This document shows positions 61,601 through 64,000 of a DNA stretch of 64,000 nt, in pieces. This DNA is from Xiphophorus maculatus (lineage: Eukaryota > Chordata > Actinopteri > Cyprinodontiformes > Poeciliidae). The position numbers and the translations under genes are program-made. Positions within the stretch are counted from its first letter, which is position 1; each line of letters opens with the position of its first letter. The notes beneath the pieces are model-generated. The model was given only the letters and a program-made list of their open reading frames with translations, was not told the origin of the DNA and searched no databases. Location of the stretch: positions 16,536,501 to 16,600,500 of the forward strand of contig NC_036447.1 in NCBI RefSeq assembly GCF_002775205.1, in the 5' to 3' direction.

Positions 61601-63709
61601 TTTTGCCACCTTTGCATGATTAAGTTAGCGGAAGTAAACTTGGCGATCTACATTCAAGCATGATTTCGTCTGTTTCTTTCCCCTCCCGTTAAACATGAGC
61701 TCAGAACTTTGTTACATTTACCGTTTATCTCTCTCCTCCCTATCAGAGAAAATCTACCGAGTCGCTTTAAGTTTAAAGAGTACTGTCCCATGGTGTTCCG
61801 AAACCTGAGGGAGCGCTTCGCCATCGACGACCAGGACTACCAGGTTACACACCTTTTGCTAAATGATTCACCAAACACCAGCAAAAGAAATTAAAATTCC
61901 CATTAGTTGTTAAAAAGTAATAACTTTTCATCTTCTGGCAGAACTCCCTGACCAGGAGTGCCCCGCTCAACAGCGACTCCCAGGGCCGCTTCGGCAACCG
62001 CTTCCTGACCAGCTACGACCATCGCTTTGTAATCAAAACTGTTTCCAGTGAGGACATCGCTGAGATGCACAACATCCTAAAGAAATATCATCAGGTAGAC
62101 TCACTCAGAACCGTCTTTTTTTTTTTTTAGGAGCCGTATGTGGAGAAACAATTATATCTGTTTCGTCTCAGGTCACTTTAACTACTGATGCATAAAGTAA
62201 AATGACAGAAGAGCAGCTCTGCGCTGAGTTTTAATCAGCGTTGTAAGCTGAATATTTCATCCATCACTCCCACTCACCCTGCGCTCGTCTCCTCTCGTTG
62301 CTTCCAGTTCACAGTGGAGTGTCATGGCAACACGCTGCTCCCTCAGTTCCTGGGCATGTACAGGCTAACGGTGGATGGCGTGGAGACGTACATGGTAGTG
62401 ACCCGGAATGTTTTCAGCCATCGTCTCACTGTGCACCGCAAGTACGACCTAAAGGTAGGAAACTGATCAGGATTCTACCCGTACTTGTGTTCGCCTTTGG
62501 TATTTGGGGGAAAAAAAACAAATATGCTCCGGGGTCACCGATGTATGTTTAGGATCCAAAAGAAAAGCGTGTAGCACGGTGTAGCTAGAATTGCTAAATG
62601 ACTGGATAAATTTAGACATTTTTAAAACTGACTTTGTAGGATTTGATGATCTCCTGGTTTGAAGATTAATGCTGCTACACAAGGATTTTTGCAGCTATGC
62701 ACCAGAACATTGACTTGAGATTACGGTATATAACTTTTGACTTTGATTTCATGGATTCACGTTATCCATCCATCCATCGGCTAAACCGTCTTATCCTTAT
62801 GGAGTGGCTGATGTGTTTCTCCAGCGGTCAAACTTTTGTCTCCATCCCTCTCTCCATTTGTTTGTCCATCCATTCGTGCATCCATCAGTCTGTTAATGCA
62901 ATTACCAGACTGCCCGTCTTTCCATCCAACATTCGATCCATTCACTTCAGTCCGCTCGTCCTTACATCCTTCCACCGACCCAGTTTTCCGTTCATCCATC
63001 CACCTGTCATTTCATACGTTTAGGCTTCCATTCACATGTTTTTCTGTCATTTATCAACTTGTTTGTTTGTCTGTCAGTAAGCAGAACATAAATCAAGGTT
63101 TGAGTCTGAAAAGAGAGGAATTGGGACTTGCAGCACGTGCAGACATGCAGTAACAATGAATCCTGGAGTATAGAACGATGCAGATGAGCTTTACTGCATT
63201 TTTACCTCTTGACGAAACGGAAGCAAAACTGCAGTTTCTAGGAAAAAGCAATCAATGTTTAGCCAACAGCTGTATTTGGTTTGGCTTTGCACTGATGAGC
63301 CATAAATTAAAAGTGCCTGCTTTGTGTTTGCATTTTGTTTTTTCTCATGTAGTTATTTTGAAATAATTCCTAAAGTTTATTTCATGGTAGCATCAAAGTT
63401 TGGTGGAAGGATAGTGAAGTTATAAAAATATTTCGAGTAGAGCAGAAGTCCAGCTCACTGATATAGCCTGTTAAATCTCAGTTTGTGCTGAGCTTTAGGA
63501 TAAAGGATGACTTGATGTCGTCATACCAATCTCACATCCTTTTTATCAACCCAAAAGTTTCACTTCTTGTTCCTGTGTATGCATCGCTGTGTTAAAAAAA
63601 ATTCTTGTGATTTATTTTGTGTGGGTTTCAACTCTTATTTTATTATTATTTTTATTTCTCCCGGTCTTAGGGTTCTACGGTTGCAAGGGAAGCCAGTGAC
63701 AAGGAGAAG
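55625..63709 (+). CDS. pip4k2b: PIP4K2B, phosphatidylinositol-5-phosphate 4-kinase type 2 beta (5' part; continues past window)
   Basis: Six coding exons are present: 55625-55768, 60035-60132, 61747-61843, 61942-62094, 62308-62454, 63671-63709. They encode residues 1-226 of an expected 410-416; the activation-loop half lies beyond the right edge. The N-terminus [40 protein letters not shown] and [20 protein letters not shown] are nearly identical to human PIP4K2B. The predicted ATP-binding lysine is K145 (RFVIKTVSS), matching human K150. The TRNVF motif (196-200), reported as the guanine-recognition site that lets PI5P4K-beta use GTP, is intact. The enzyme phosphorylates PI5P to PI(4,5)P2 in cytosol and nucleus. 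The first exon ends in GVNHT, and all intron phases fit. PIP4K2A and 2C are less likely because of the MSSNCTS start and the locus. Confidence 0.94.
55769..60034 (+). other. pip4k2b: pip4k2b intron 1
   Basis: A 4.3-kb intron with long homopolymer T and A runs (for example near 55880 and 56300). A common fish repeat lies at 57368-57490 (TGGGTGAATGTGACTCTAGT, then AAAGTGCTTTGAGTGGTCAA and AGAGCTATATAAGTTCAATC). A block at 59770-59830 resembles another at 13150-13255. No embedded gene. Confidence 0.6.
57368..57490 (+). repeat. Teleost dispersed repeat fragment
   Basis: The ordered segments GTGAATGTGACTCTAG, GTGCTTTGAGTGGTC, GAGCTATATAAGTTC and CCATTTACC are typical of a very common fish interspersed repeat. 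I infer a truncated retroelement. Confidence 0.5.
60133..61746 (+). other. pip4k2b: pip4k2b intron 2
   Basis: AT-rich intron between the exons ending ...HLFNK and starting ENLPSRF. I see no other gene or clear element. Confidence 0.6.
62764..63010 (+). repeat. Degenerate CCAT-rich tandem repeat in pip4k2b intron 5
   Basis: Starting at ATCCATCCATCCATC, the next 240 bases keep returning to TCCATC/CATC words with substitutions and short spacers. This creates the artificial PSIHP/SIHS-rich open frames at 62697-63153. It is a decayed simple-sequence array. Confidence 0.7.
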
Positions 63710-64000
63710 GTAAACCTTAATCCTGTGTGCTGATGGCTGCAGGCATGAGGAGACAAAAATAACCCCCCTCCTCTGACCCCAGCTGCAAACTTGTCAAATG
63801 ACAGCTAAATTAAGTAGTTCTAGGCAGAACGAAAGCAGATCCTCCCTGGTAGTACCTTGTGCAATGGCCTCATTTAAAATATTAACATCAAAATGTTCTG
63901 AGTCTTGTTTTGAAGAGTTCATGTTTCAAAAATGCAACAATAGATGAAGCACAGAAGTCTGTTTAGTTGCACCGTAAAAACTAAAGCGGCTGATGGAAAA
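63710..64000 (+). other. pip4k2b: pip4k2b intron 6 (runs off window)
   Basis: Sequence after the GTAAAC donor at 63710. No further exon is recognised before the window ends. Confidence 0.6.

Noticed and set aside
62697-63153. Frames with repeated PSIH-type words
   Set aside because: They are produced by the degenerate CCAT repeat inside a pip4k2b intron.

Overview
The window looks like nuclear DNA from a teleost fish. Genes are split into many short exons with GT-AG introns. The sequence between them is AT-rich and carries many decayed Tc1/mariner pieces (including Sleeping-Beauty-like ones), a tRNA-derived SINE, MITEs and other fish-type dispersed repeats. The gene set MLLT6, CISD3, PCGF2, PIP4K2B, with an IKZF3-type gene nearby, corresponds to the human 17q12-q21 neighbourhood. 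I cannot name the species.

Layout, left to right. 1-2.3 kb: last coding exon and 3' end of an Ikaros-family gene, best fit IKZF3/Aiolos (+). 2.3-5.65 kb: gene-poor spacer. 5.9-31.1 kb: complete mllt6 (AF17) gene (+), which I could splice by eye into 20 phase-consistent coding exons giving 1066 aa, followed by a probable 3'UTR to about 33.9 kb. 35.1-37.3 kb and 38.3-41.3 kb: two tandem cisd3 genes (+), each with three coding exons and two CDGSH iron-sulfur motifs. A tRNA-Asp(GTC) gene sits in the last intron of the first copy. 44.3-50.6 kb: pcgf2 (Mel-18), complete on the minus strand in 8 coding exons (333 aa), convergent with the second cisd3, with a GC-rich 5' region at 50.6-51.6 kb. 51.6-55 kb: no gene seen; it holds a long (AT)n array. 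55.6-63.7 kb: first six coding exons of pip4k2b (+), which runs off the right edge.

Roles. IKZF3, MLLT6 and PCGF2 are chromatin or transcription proteins: a zinc-finger factor, a PHD/ePHD histone reader linked to DOT1L, and a PRC1 RING subunit. CISD3 is a mitochondrial 2Fe-2S protein and PIP4K2B a lipid kinase. The genes share a neighbourhood conserved among vertebrates; nothing shows one joint pathway.

No clearly new biological system was found. Most worth following up: the tandem cisd3 pair, substitutions in the pcgf2 RING region at nucleosome-facing positions, the missing psmb3 and flipped pip4k2b relative to human order, a threefold repeat inside an mllt6 exon, a possible relic of mllt6 exon 6 inside intron 5, and CTCF-like motifs between genes. 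All exon models come from reading splice sites and phase by eye, with family knowledge from memory; no search or alignment was run.
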